Below are positions 44,816 to 56,910 of a DNA stretch of 64,000 nt, piece after piece. A program made the position numbers and the translations under genes. The DNA comes from Saccopteryx bilineata (Eukaryota; Chordata; Mammalia; Chiroptera; Emballonuridae): the NCBI RefSeq assembly GCF_036850765.1, contig NC_089490.1, forward strand, positions 125,516,522 through 125,580,521. The letters run 5' to 3'. Position 1 is the first letter of the stretch, and each line of letters begins with the position of its first letter. Below the pieces are notes generated by a model. That model searched no databases and was not told the DNA's origin. It saw only the letters and a list, made by a program, of their open reading frames with translations.

Positions 44816-45164
44816 TGTGGGGCAGCTGTGTTAGGCTGCCTCACTGGTGTACCAGCTGCAAGAACTTTGCTTGATTACTGCCTAAGCATCTGGCAGAGGC
44901 ACGTGTATATGGCCTATATAAGGCTGTGGGTGCTTGCACTCAAGGAAGATGGGAATTGTGGATGGAGGATTGCCTTCCCACAACTGTGAGGGGCCAATTT
45001 TACTGTTTCTATGCTGGAGAAGAGGTTTTCCCCTGCCTGTGTGCTTGTTCGCTGTTGCGAGACTCTATTAAATGGAATAGCCCAACACTTTCCAGTTCTA
45101 CAGTTTTTCTACCATCTGCCCGAATCCAATGTGGACTTGCCTTGCCTCGGCCACTGGCATTACA
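44816..45164 (+). mobile_element. solo LTR, family LTR1, perfect 5-bp target duplication
   Basis: 349 bp, TGTGGGGCAGC...GGCATTACA, flanked by ccagg on both sides (44811-44815 and 45165-45169). TATA box at 44915-44922, polyadenylation-like attaaa at 45067-45072. Orientation opposite to the provirus ending 370 bp to its left. Confidence 0.95.
44915..44922 (+). promoter_or_regulatory. TATA box of the solo LTR
   Basis: TATATAAG within ggcctatataaggctg, conserved in position in the other LTR1 copies (cttatatag when reversed). It would drive plus-strand transcription toward 45 kb and beyond if the LTR is active. Confidence 0.65.
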
Positions 45165-45169
45165 CCAGG

Positions 45170-45831
45170 CAACAAATGTTCATGATGCTGCTGGTGGTAT
45201 TTTCTAGAGCATGAACAACAGTTTAAACAAATCAAACTTTTCCCTACCTTATACTCTAATTTTTGCCAAGTGTAACAATAGGCCATTGTGGTTATTCTCG
45301 TAGATTTTTTGGGCCCTTACATTTGTTACAAGAAGATATGATCTAAAAAATGTTTATTAATTGCCCAAAGTTCCTATGTTGATGCATGTATAAAATAGCA
45401 ATTCGATAAAGTTGTAAAGGCTTCATTTCACAGCGCCCTTTTGTTTCTATTAGTTCTAACTTGAGCCAAAGCCCCAAAAATTCTAAACTTTGTCTTACAA
45501 AGTGATTTTTCTCCCCAAATATCTTTAGCACTAAAATGTGCTAAATTACTAAATTACATTTACTAAATCTAACATTTTGCTACTAAAGTATCTTTGTACA
45601 AATGCAATGCATCTAATGAGAGGCACTAAAAAGAGTGCTCTGTTTGGTAGTACCATAATTGAAGAACACCTGCCACCCTTTGCCTATCAGTAGATAATAA
45701 CCTACCCTTAGAAGGCTATCTCTCTCTCACTTATTTTAACAAACTTTTCTAGCAATCTGTCCTCAAACTGACCTTACCTTGGTCATTATTTTGAAAAATA
45801 ATACCAACTACCACCATGGAATGTTATGAAT
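45170..45831. other. no recognised feature between two solo LTRs
   Basis: 660 bp without retroviral internal sequence, so the two LTRs do not form one provirus. Confidence 0.6.
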
Positions 45832-45836
45832 ATGGT

Positions 45837-46158
45837 TGGAGGGAAAAGAACTGTGTTAGACTTGCTCACTTGCACTTTGCATGATTAGTACATGAGCACA
45901 TGGAAAAGCCACATGTGTATAGCCTATGTAAGTCTACAGCTTTCCCTTGAAACAGATCACTTGCCTATCACTGTGAGGAGCCATTACGCAGTTCGTTTGG
46001 CTGCTGCCACAAGAAACGATTTTCCCCTGACTGTTTGCTCATCCACTATTGCGAGAATCTATTAAATGGAAATGGCCCAAAACTTTCGGCTCTGCGGTTC
46101 TTCTACCATTTGCCCAAATCCAATCAGAACCTGCCTGGCCTCAGCCACCAGCATTACA
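45837..46158 (+). mobile_element. solo LTR, family LTR1, perfect 5-bp target duplication
   Basis: 322 bp from TGGAGGGAAAAGAACTGTG to CAGCATTACA, flanked by atggt (45832-45836 and 46159-46163). The 5' tip differs from the other copies. The TATA region is degenerate (agcctatgtaagtc). Older or of another subfamily than the copy at 44.8 kb. Confidence 0.92.
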
Positions 46159-46163
46159 ATGGT

Positions 46164-46400
46164 CTAATTGGAAAAAGCAGTCTTTGGGATCAGAAAGGCT
46201 TGAATATGAATCTTGGTACCACCATCATACAGGCTGTGTGAGCGTACAGAAGTTGAGAAATTTCTCTGAGACTTGGACTCTTAAATGGTCAATGCCTGTC
46301 TACAGGAGTGGTGTTAGTGTTAAATATAGCAGTACAATGCGTGATAGAAATGCTAAGATGTGTTGATAAGTATTATCCTCAGCTTTTTCTCTCAAGGATT
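46164..46400 (+). mobile_element. MIR fragment
   Basis: 'aagcagtctttgggatcag', 'aggcttgaatatgaatcttgg', 'aggctgtgtgagcgtac', 'gaaatttctctgagac' and 'agcagtacaatgcgtg' give a forward MIR. The solo LTR appears to have landed at its left edge. Confidence 0.65.
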
Positions 46401-46437
46401 AACCAGAATGTAATTCCTCCAAAGAGAGAAGTTAGGG

Positions 46438-46695
46438 CAGTGGTTCTCAAACTTTTTGAAGTTGGAGAACATTAAATCCTACAAATAATTGTAGGTGCAC
46501 TATATATAAGTTTCTGAGAAATATGTTATAATAATTAAGTCAAATATTAAAGAAAAAAATAAAGTCCAAGCATCCATTTATGGTAATTAAATTAAATAAA
46601 TGTGACAAAATTAAATTTATTCTGACATTAAAAAACATTTGTATGCTATAGTTTTTGAGTTATGCTTTTTAGAATTCATAAAAAAAGAGGGTTAA
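46438..46695. mobile_element. hAT-like element, family F, one end only
   Basis: Begins CAGTGGTTCTCAAACT after agttaggg, with A+T-rich internal sequence. The expected complementary right end is missing, and L1 sequence begins at about 46700. Confidence 0.6.
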
Positions 46696-46879
46696 AAATT
46701 TAAAAAAGAGAGAAATGGCACGAGAAGTGCTCCTGATACCTACCTAAAAATTTCAACAAGTTCTACAACCAGAGACAGAAAAACCTATTCCTGGAGCATC
46801 TGGAAGTCCCACACACTGAACAAAAAGTAGTATTAACAAAACCACCCTCAGATGCCATTAAGGAAAAGGAAATCAAATA

Positions 46880-47838
46880 TCATGGATACAAAAGACAGAG
46901 ATGTAGCACAGATAGATGAGGAAAAATCTATAGAAAAAAATTTAACAGATTGGAAAACTTGGAGTTAAATGACAGAGAATTTAAAATAGAAATTCTAATA
47001 ATACTCAGAGATATACAAGAAAACACAAAAAGGCAATTAAAAGAGCTCTAAAAACAACTCAACAAACACAAAGAATATATTACCAAGGAAATTGAAACTA
47101 TAAAAACAAATCAAACAGATGAAAAACTCAATTGATGAACTGAAAAATGATAACAAGTTTAGCTAATAGAACAAGCCAGACAGAAGAGAGAGGATTGGTG
47201 ACATAGAAAACAGGCAAATTGAGACACAACAGAGAGAAGAAGAGAGAAACTCAAGAATTAAAAAAAAGGAGAAAGCCCTACAGGAATTGTCTGACTTCAT
47301 CAAAAAGACTAACATAAGAATAATAAGTATATCAGAAGAAGAAGAGAGAGAAAATAAAATGGAGAACATATTCAAACAAATAATAGATGAGACCTTCACA
47401 AGCCTGTGGAAAGAACTAAAGCCTCAAATTCAAGAAGCAAACAGAACACCAAGTTATCTTAACCCCAACAAACCTACTCCAAGGCACATCATAATAAAAT
47501 TGGCACAAATCAACCACAAAGAAAAAATTCTCAAGGCAGTCAGGGAAAAGAAGAATACAACATATAAAGGAAGGCCTATTAGATTATCATCATATTTCTC
47601 AGCAGAAACTCTACAAGCGAGAAGAGAGTTTAAAGTTCTGAAAGAGAGGAACTTTCAGTCAAGAATACTATACCCATCAAAGCTATCCTTCAAATACAAA
47701 GAAGAAATAAAAACATTCACAAATACAGAAAAGATGAAGGGAATTTATCATCAGAAAACCTCCACACCAGGAAATACTAAAGGGGGTTTTCCAACCAGAT
47801 ACAAAGAACAAAACAAAACAAAACAAAACCTCAAGTAA
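46880..47838 (+). pseudogene. L1 ORF1 (element A), broken N-terminal half
   Basis: L1 ORF1p is the RNA-binding chaperone of the L1 particle, with an N-terminal coiled coil, a central RRM and a C-terminal domain. Sequence from 46880 to about 47280 reads as coiled-coil codons in changing frames with stops. From 47287 to 47838 one frame of 183 codons is open: NIRIISISEEEERENKMENI (RRM start), then the RHIIIKLAQINHKEKILKAV segment, then the C-terminal domain with RPIRLSSYFSAETLQARREF and KLSFKYKEEIKTF. Good conservation of the RRM and C-terminal part, but no usable complete protein. Confidence 0.88.
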
Positions 47839-48161
47839 AAGCTCCACCAAGAACACAATAAAACCAAATTTAAACTGTGACAAAAAAACAAAAAAAGGGG
47901 AGAGGATGAAGATTAATAGGAGCAAAGGATGATGGAGTGCAGAAGCACTCATAAGATAGTGTACTACAATGAACATGATAGGTACCCTTTTCATTACTTA
48001 ATGGTAACCATCCCTGAAAAAACCAACACAGAAGCACATGACTCAAAAAAGGTAGTAACAGAGGAAAGAAGTATGGATTACAACCAAACAAAAACAAATG
48101 ATAGAAAAACAAAAGAGAAGAATTATACAGGATTCAAAACTAACAGAAAGCAATATATAAA

Positions 48162-48336
48162 ATGGCAATAGGGAACCCTCACGTGTCAATGATTACATTA
48201 AATGTAAATGGATTAAACTCACCAATAAAAAGACACAGAGTAGCAGAATGGATTAAAAAAGAAAATCCAACTGTATGCTGCCTACAAGAAACACATCTAA
48301 GCAACAAGAATAAAAACAAATTCAAAGAGAAAGGCC
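48162..48336 (+). pseudogene. L1 ORF2 start (element A), truncated
   Basis: ATG at 48162 opens the endonuclease domain: SMITLNVNGLNSPIKRHRVA and CCLQETHLSNKNKNKFKEKG. The N (of NVNG) and E (of QETH) correspond to catalytic residues of the APE-like endonuclease. The similarity ends at the junction with L1 B, which supplies the remaining open codons by chance. Confidence 0.85.
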
Positions 48337-49841
48337 AGGTTTCTGTCTGCAAGAAAGAGACAAGAGTGCTCAGAGATGCAGGTTCTGTCTTAGAGGACCA
48401 GCATAGAAATCTGGTTCACAGCCACTTACCCAGGGCTAGTGGAGGGAAGGCTGAGAGTACTGGAGTTGCATGAGATGAATGTAAGTTGGAAGCCCAGGGA
48501 AAGACACCATAGGGGATGGCCACCAGAATCTCTGTGCTGAGTCATTCTCCAATAATGCAGTCACCATCTTTCTTGGGCAATTCTCCCCTTTGTGCAGCAT
48601 GAGGCTGGGGAAAAGCAGCAGCTCTGCCCTCAGGAGTCTCTCCAGGCCCACACATGGCAACAGGACATTCTGAAAATCCAATGTCCTGTTGGAAGCAGGG
48701 GGCAGACAAGTGGCTCAGTTTTCTGGTGTTGAGACCAGAGCATTCCACCATATTCTCCTGGCTCAGGGGTCGGGAACCTATGGCTTGCGAGCCAGATGTG
48801 GGGCTCTTTTGATGGCTGCATCTGGCTTGCAGACAAATCTTTAATAAAAAAATAATAACATTAAAAATATAAAACATTCTTGGATTCCAAGATGGCAGCA
48901 GAGTAGGCAGATGCACAGGCTTCCAGCTCACACCACCAAACTAAATTACAAATTAATTTAGGAACAATCAGTGTGAAAAACCAACTCTGGACTACAAGAA
49001 TAGCTCTGAAAAACCAAGGAGCAAAGAAGAAGCCACACCAAGCCTGGTAGAGAGCACCGAGGAGCTCCTGTAAGCAGGTCTCTCCTGCTTACAGGAACGG
49101 AGGTGGGGTGGGACTGAGAGCCCAGAAGGCTCTCATTCCAAGGAAAAGAGTAGAAAATATCTCTCACAGCCACTTGCCTGGGGACCTGGGAACGAGGTAT
49201 GTTGAAAGGGCTGGATTATCTTCCAAAAGGAAAGAGGGGAGAGAGAGACAGATGTTGATGGGCAGAGAAATGCATGGGAGAACATGAGAAGTTGACTCAT
49301 CCAGCACTGGAGGTGGCCATAGCTGGAGGAGGGGTGGATTTTTCCACATAACACAAGACTAAAGTGGTTCTGGGTCACCTATCTCAAGATATCTCTCCAG
49401 CTCCATTCAGCACAACAAAACACAGCTGAAAACAAGAAGTGGGGAGGAGGGGTAGTAACTCCGGTCTCCATGGAGATCTGAGCTACACCTCCCTCTACTG
49501 AAGCAGAGAAAGCACCCCGCCCCTAGAGAGAGTAACTGGCAGATCAGGCCTTCAGGGTCTCAGATTACACACACTGCATTCCTGGATAGAGTTTCAAATA
49601 AGGCCCTTGCTGAGATCAGTAAACAAGACTACCAAATGTTAAGAAAACTGAGAAGAAAACAAACAAATTAAGACTTCAAAGTGGTTCAACTAGAAAAGCC
49701 AAATCCGAAAGTGGATTACAAATAACAGCTGATGCCAACCGAAGAAGACCTAGAAAGAACACAACTGAAAACTAGAGGCAGACAACACCAAGCCTAGACT
49801 CAAAGAGCTCTACAAACAATACACCCAAACACACAGACATA

Positions 49842-50590
49842 ATGAAAAGACAGAGAAGTGCAATCCAAAGGAAACCACAAAAGAAACCTCCAGGAAATGA
49901 ACTGAGTGATATGGAAATAACCAAAAATACAGATTCAGAGTTTAAAATAATGATTGTAAAGATGCTTAGGGATCTTAGAACAACAATGGATGGTCATTAC
50001 AAACACCTAAATAAAGAAATGGCAAGTATAAAAAAGGACATTGAAATATTAAAAAAGAATCAGTCAGAGATGACAAATACAATATCAGAAATGAAGACCA
50101 CAATAGAAGGCATTAAAAACAAGATGGATGAAGCTGAGGATCAAATTAGTGAGTTGGAGGATAAGTTGAATGAAGGCATGGAAGCAGAGCAGAAAAAAGA
50201 AAAGAGACTCAAAAAGTCTGAGTACATTCTTAGTGCTCTGTGACAACATGAAGAGAAATAATATCTGCATCATAGGGGTTCCTGAAGAAGAGAGAAAGAA
50301 CAAGGGATAGAGACTTTGTTCAATCATATCATAGCTGAAAACTTTTCTAAATTCAGGCAGAAAAAACTCACACATTCAAGAAGCACAGAGAATTCCATTC
50401 AAGAGAAACCCAAAAAGACCTACACCAAGACACATCATAATTAAAATACCAAAGCTAAGCGATAAGGAGAAAATATTAAAGGCTGTTAGAGAAAAGAAGG
50501 CTATCATCTACAAAGAAGCCCCCATAAAGATGACATTTGACTTCTCAACAGAAACATTTGAGGCCAGAGGGAATGGCAAGAAATATTGAA
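49842..50590 (+). pseudogene. L1 ORF1 (element C), frameshifted
   Basis: First 133 codons are open from the ATG at 49842. They hold the basic N-terminus and a long coiled coil with heptad-like repeats (DIEILKKNQSEMTNTISEM ... DEAEDQISELEDKLNEGMEA), ending at a stop at 50241-50243. RRM and C-terminal domain follow in other frames: 'NICIIGVPEE'-like text near 50262, RPTPRHIIIKIPKLSDKEKI near 50417 and KMTFDFSTETFEARG near 50525. One frameshift near 50240-50260 and later stops disable it. The normal ORF1p of this type is about 300-340 residues. Confidence 0.9.
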
Positions 50591-50818
50591 AGTAATGTAG
50601 AACAAGAGCCTACAACCAAGTCTACTTTATCCAGCAAGGCTATCATTTAAAATTGAAAAAGAAATAAAAAGCTTCCCAGACCAAAAAAAAAAAAAAAACC
50701 ACTCAAGGAATTCATTACAACCAAACCAATGCTGCCGGAAACGTTAAATAGACTGTTGTAAAAAGATCAAAGTGGGAAAAGCATATAGCAAAAGAGTAAT
50801 ACAGCTTTAAAGAATAAA

Positions 50819-53800
50819 ATGGCAATAAACAACTACATATCAATAATAACCTTAAATGTAAATGGATTAAATGATCCTATCAAAACACATAGAGTAGCTG
50901 CATGGATAAGAAAACAGGACCCTTACATATGCTGTCTACAAGAGACACACCTTAAAACAAAAGATGCACATAGACTGAAGGTAAAAGGATGCAAAAAAAT
51001 ATTTCATGCAAATGGAAATGAAAAAAAGGTGGGTAGCAATGCTTATATCAGACAAAATGGACTTTAAAACAAAGACTATAGTAAGAGATAAAGAAGGCCA
51101 CTACATAATGATAAAGGGAGCAATCCAACAGGAAGATATAACTATTATAAATATCTATGCACTTAATATAGGAGCACCTAAATATATAAAGCAGACTTTG
51201 ATGGATACAAAGGGTGAGATCAACAGCAATACTATAATAGTAGGGGATTTTAAGACCCCACTAACATCACTAGCTAGATCCTCAAGAAAAAAAATTAACA
51301 AAGAAATAGCAGATTTAAAGGACATACTAAATCAACTGGATTTAATAAATATCTTCAGAACCTTTTACCATAAAGCAGCAGAATATACATTTTTTTTCAA
51401 GAAATCACAGTACATTTTCTAGGATAGCCAACATGTTAGGGCACAAAAGCAGTCTCAATAAATTTAAAAAGATTGAAATCATATCAAGTGCTTTCTCTGA
51501 TCACAATGCATGAAACTAGAAATGAACCACAACAGAAAAACTCAAAAATTATCAAACACATGGAAATTAAATAGCAGATTATTAAATAATAAATGGATTA
51601 ACAATGAGATCAAAGAAGAAATTTAAAAATTTCTAGAAATGAATGATAATGAGCATACAACAGCTCAAAATTTATGGGACACAGCAAAAGCAGTACAGAG
51701 AGGCAAGTTCATAGCACTATAGGCATACTTTAAGAAGCTAGAAAAAGCTCAAATAAACAACTTAATCCTGCATCTAAAAGAACTAGAAAAAGAACAGCAA
51801 GTAAAGCCCAGAGGTAGTAGAAGGAAGAAAATAATAAAGATCAGAGCAGAAATAAATGACATAGAGGCTAAAGAAACAATACAGAGGATCAATGAAACCA
51901 GGAACTGGTTCTTTGAAAAGGTAAACAAGATTGATGAACCTTGAACAAGACTCACCAAGAAAAAATGAGAGAGGACTCAAATAAATAAAATTAGAAATAA
52001 GAGTGAAGAAATAACAACGGACACAACAGAAATACAAAATATTGTAAGAAAATACTATGAAGGACTGTATGCCAAAAACTAGATTACCTAGATGAAACGG
52101 ACAAATTCCTTGAAACACACAATCTTTCAAAAATCAATCTGGAAGAATCAGAAAACATAAACAGACTGATTACAACAAATGAGATTGAAACAGTTATCAA
52201 AAACTCCCAACAGAGAAAAGTCCTGGGTCTGATGGCTTCACAAATGAATTCTACCAAATATTCAAAGAAGAAGTAACTCCTATCCTTATCAAGTTATTTC
52301 AAAAAATTCAAGAGGAAGGAAGACTTCCAAGCTTCTTTATTAAGGTGAGCATAATTCTGATTCCAAAACCAAGCAAAGAAAACACATAGGGTAGAACAAG
52401 ATGGATGAATATCCCTGATGAATATAGATGCTAAAATCCTCAGCAAAATATTAGCAAACTGAATCCAGCAATATATGAAAAAAATCAAGCACCATGATCA
52501 AGTAGGATTTATTCTGGGGAGGCAAGGCTGGTGCAATATTTGCAAATTAATCAATGTGATTCATCACATAAACAAAAGGAAGGAGAAAATCCACATAGAA
52601 TTTCAATAGATGCAGAAAAGCATTTGATAAAATTCAGTACCCATTCATGATCAAAACTCTCAGCAAAGTGGGAATACAGGGAACATACTCAACATGATAA
52701 AAGCTATCTATGACAAACCCACAGCCAACATCATACTCAATGGGCAAAAATTAAAAGCAATCCCCTTAAGATCAGGAACAAGGCAGGGGAAGTCCTAGTT
52801 ACAGCAACCAGATAACAAGAAGAAATAAAAGGCATCCAAATTGGAAAAGAAGAAGTAAAAACTATCATTATTTGCAGATGATATGATATTGTATACAGAA
52901 AACTATAAAGTCTCAGTCAAAAAATAACTGGACCTGATAAATGAATTCAGCAAGGTGGCAAGGTATAAAATTAATACTCAGAAATCAGAGGCATTTTTAT
53001 ACACCTACAATTAGCTGTCTGAAAGAAAAATTTAGGAAACAATCCCCTTCACTATTGCAACCAAAAAAATAAAGTGCCATTTAACCAAGGAGATTAAAGA
53101 TTTGTACTCAGAAAATTATAAAACATTGTTAAAAGAAATCAAGGAAGATACAAACAAGTAGAAGCATAATACCGTGCTCATGGTTAGGAAAAATAAACAT
53201 CATTAAAATGTCTATATTACCCAAAGCAATTTATAAATTCAATGCAATACCAATTAAAATACCAATGACATACTTCAAAGATATAGAACACATATTCCAA
53301 AAATTTATATGGAACCAAAAAAGAACACGAATAGTCTCAGCAATCTTGAAAAGGAAGAATAAAGTGGGAGATATCACACTTCCCGATATCAAGTTATACT
53401 ACAAGGTCATTGTACTGAAAACAGCTTGGTACTGGCATAAGAACAGGCATATAAATCAATGGAACAGAACAGAGAACCCAGAAATAAACCCACACTTTTG
53501 TGGACAACTGACATTTGGCAAAGGAGGTAAAAGCATACAATGGAGTAAAGACAGCCTCTTTAATAAATGGTGTTGGGAAAATTGGATATCTACCTGCAAA
53601 AAAATAAAACTAGACCACCAACTTACACCATTCACAAAAATAAACTCAAAATGGATAAAAGACAAATGTAAGCCATGAAACAAACCATAAGCATCTTAGA
53701 AGAAAACATAGGCAGTAAGCTTTTCAACATCTCTCGCAACAATATATTTTCTGATTTATCTCCACGGGCAAGTGAAATAAAAGACAGGATAAACAAATAG

Positions 53801-54590
53801 GACTATATCAAACTAAAAAGATTTGCACAGCTAAAGACAATAATAACAGAATAAAAAGACAAACTACACAATGAGAGAACATATTCAACAGTATGTCCAA
53901 TAAGGGGTTAATAACCAAAATTTATAAAGAACTTGTAAAACTCAACACCAGAAAGACAAACAATCCAATAAAAAAATGTGCAAAAGAAAGAAGACATTTC
54001 TTCAAAGAGGATATACAGATGGCCAATAGGCATATGAAAAAATGCTCAACATCACTAATCATTAGAGAAATGCAAATTGAAACCGGAATGAGATATTACC
54101 TCTGTTGATGAGTCAGAATGGCACTCATCAGCAAAGCAACACAGAATAAGTGCTGGTGAGGATGTGGAGAAAAGGAACCCTCCTGCACTGCTGGTGGGAA
54201 TGCAGACTGGTGCAGCCACTGTGGAAAACAGTATGGAGATTTCTCAAAAAATTAAAAACTGAACTGCCTTTTGACCCAGGTATTCTACTTTTAGGAATAT
54301 ACCCTAAGAACACCATAGCACTGTTCCAAAAGGAGAAATGCACCCCCATGTTTATGGCAGCATTGTTCACAATAGTGAAGACCTGGAAACAGCCCAAGTG
54401 TCCATCAGTGGACGAGTGGATTAAAAAACTTTGGTACATATATACTATGGAATACTACTCAGCCATAAGAAATGATGACATCAGATTATTTACAATAACA
54501 TGGATGGACCTTGATAACATTATACAGAATGAAATAAGTAAATCAGAAAAAACTAAGAACTATATGATTCCATACATAGATTGGACATAA
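50819..54590 (+). pseudogene. L1 ORF2 (element C), endonuclease-RT remnant
   Basis: Domains in normal order: endonuclease start (ISIITLNVNGLNDPIKTHRV, CCLQETHL) to a frameshift near 51000; endonuclease second half (51006-51422) with IVGDF followed by Lys at 51252-51254, where active enzymes have Asn; RT fingers near 52150-52280; FADDM catalytic box at 52871-52885; thumb/C-terminal part (53208-53678) with [12 protein letters not shown] and [12 protein letters not shown]; 53893-54108 with [21 protein letters not shown]-terminal Cys-rich part (54150-54590) with [20 protein letters not shown] and [10 protein letters not shown]. Numerous frameshifts and stops. Expected length is about 1,275 codons; the span of 3.77 kb agrees. 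Confidence 0.92.
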
Positions 54591-56910
54591 AAATGAGACT
54601 CAGAGACATGGACAAGAATGTGATTGTAAGCTGGGCGAGCAGGAGGAATGAGAGGAAGGGTGTGGGGGGAGGGGAGGGGCATACAAAAAACCAGATAGAA
54701 GGTGACGGAAGACAGTTTGACAGTGGGTGAGTTGTGTGCAACATAATCAAATGTCAAAATAATCTGGAGATGTTTTCTCTGAACATATGTACCCTAAATT
54801 ATTAATGTCACCCCATTAAAGTTAATTTAAAAATATATTTATATAAAACATTCTCATGTATTACAATCTATTCATTTCCAACCGCTCATGTTCATGGTTG
54901 CGGGTGGCTGGAGGCAATCACAGCTGTACTCCAGGATAACACCAAATTTTTATTGGATAATGCATAACATACATAGGTCATTGTATGGCTCTCATGGAAT
55001 TACATTTTAAAATATGTGGCATTCATGGCTCTCTCAGCCAAAAATGTTCCTGACCCCTGTCCTGACTCTAGGAAGGGTGCTTCAACCTCACAAGTGACTC
55101 AGTAGAAACTGTCTGGCCTGCAAGCAGACCACACCTCTGGGTCTGAGAGGCCACACCCCTGGACTCCTGGGTTTACACCCTACTGAGGCCTGTCAAGAAA
55201 GTCTGGAAAGACTAAAACTTGTAGCTAAAGGGCAGAACCACACCCACCACCCTTCCTAATCCCGAAATTGCTGTAGGCAAGAAACTCTATCAAAGGTTGA
55301 TCAGCAGTTAAATTCAACCAGCAGTCAGATACTACAAAAGGTAGAACTCAAGAAACTTTGATCTTTTAAGCAGACCTCGCCCCAGGCCCAGAGTGGGTCA
55401 AAGCCAGCCAAGGAGTGCAGCTTGGTATTTCCATGTACACCTGGGCCTGGCAGAGGCAGGCACAAACTCTGAATTGCTTGTAGCTCCAAGAAGGTTGCTT
55501 TGGGCTAGTCACAGGCAATGTATCCCACTGGTCTGTGCTGGGTTCCTTTCAGGGAGGCCCAGGCCTTGCATATTTAGGGGCCAGCTGTGTAGAGCATCAG
55601 TTCAGGACCTAACAACCCTTGTTAGAGTGGTATCCTAAGAAAAGTCTCCTCACAGCTGGCCCAGCTGAGGTGAATACTGCTCTCTGTGATTAGCACTGGC
55701 ACAGTGGCTCATGTATATTGGATAGAGTGGAGCTTCACAATCAGCCAGCCTGGGTGCTTGATATCCTGCCCTGCTGGGCTAAATTCCACAGGGGGAAGGG
55801 AGAGAGGCTTAGAGCATGGATATTTAACATGAGGGTCCCTGTGAGTCTATTGTTGGATCTGATTGAGGGGCTTAGCCACCTTTGGGGGGTAAGCACAGTC
55901 AACCCTAGGAGAGCACTCTCTCAGTCTTCTTCACTCAGACCAGGGTCTCATCAGTTGAAAGAAGTTCTGCAGAGGAGACTGTCAGCCATATTCGGTCTGA
56001 ACCTGCTGCTCACCTTGTTGGGGAGAAATAAAATTTGAGAATCCAGTAGTGGCTGAGGGATTAATCTCCAGAGTAGGGGCTACATTCACTGTATTGAGCT
56101 CCTATCCAAGAGACCTCTGATGTAGTGGGTCCCACAAATGTTATATTCACAACTCAGCTGCCCTAACCCAACAAGCTTGCAACCCCTATTTAGGTATAGG
56201 GGTTGGGTAAAGTGAGGCCAATTGAAACTCACACTACAATCTTAATATAGAAGACTCTGTGGGAAGACCAGGCAGCTGCAAGAGGAGGAGGAGCAGCTGA
56301 AAAGTAAAGACAAATCTAACAGAGCTTGGGGCTTTTATGGCACTACTGTCATCTCTAAGCAGGAGGAAGCTGATCCTCATAAAAAGATTTTCCCCTCCCA
56401 CACCACCCAGCCACAGAAAATGCAGACACAAGCAGCAAAAAGTGCTGTAGCTGCAGACAGGTAGCCCACAGCAGGTAAGAAACAAAACAGCTGATGCAAA
56501 CCCAAGAAGATCTAGAGCCAATACAACTGGTAGTGGGTGGCAGACAGTATGAACCCTAGACTCAGCTAGTTATACAAGTAGCACACCCTAAGGTGGAGTC
56601 TAGCAGGCACCAAGCACTGTGGAGAATAAATATGCTCAACAGCACAGACATTGTACAGCGTGTAATATACAATATACATGGCAAAGGTTGACCCTGAGAG
56701 CCAGCCAACCTGAAGGCACAACTGTACCTATAAAAGGACTAACTGCATGCAATACTGATATACAATAAGAGAAAAAATAGTACCCTTAAGAAGCATTTCT
56801 AGAACAAGGAAAACAGGTGGCCTGGAGGTAAATACCACCGAGCCCATCTTGTTCATTAAGATACCACAAAGATTTCAAATTCAGAAAGCACTACCTAATG
56901 CACAGACAAA

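Larger units (their letters stand above)
46700..48336 (+). mobile_element. L1 element A (ORF1 and start of ORF2)
   Basis: Plus-strand L1 covering the end of the 5' UTR, ORF1, the intergenic spacer and the first about 58 codons of ORF2. It stops abruptly at about 48336, where the 5' region of L1 B begins. No target duplication identified. Confidence 0.85.
48881..54840 (+). mobile_element. near-full-length L1 (element C), 5.96 kb
   Basis: Flanked by a perfect 14-bp target duplication (48867-48880 and 54841-54854, atataaaacattct). Starts tggattccaagatggcagca, the usual L1 5' tip. 5' UTR about 0.96 kb, ORF1 from 49842, ORF2 from 50819, 3' UTR from 54594. Youngest member of the local L1 stack by position and flank integrity, but both ORFs are broken, so it is not mobile on its own. 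The polyA tail is degenerate. Confidence 0.95.
48764..55059. mobile_element. hAT MITE, family E, split by L1 C
   Basis: Left part 48764-48880 (caggggtcgggaacc... 'gcgagccagatgtggggctc'), right part 54855-55059 ('gtggcattcatggctctctc' ... ttcctgacccctg). TIRs CAGGGGTCGGGAAC and GTTCCTGACCCCTG. Flanking 8-bp duplication tcctggct (48756-48763) versus tcctgact (55060-55067), 7 of 8. Without the L1 it is about 0.33 kb. Confidence 0.92.

Noticed and set aside
44816..46158. The two plus-strand LTRs as the ends of one provirus
   Set aside because: Each has its own different perfect 5-bp duplication, and the 0.67 kb between them has no retroviral content.
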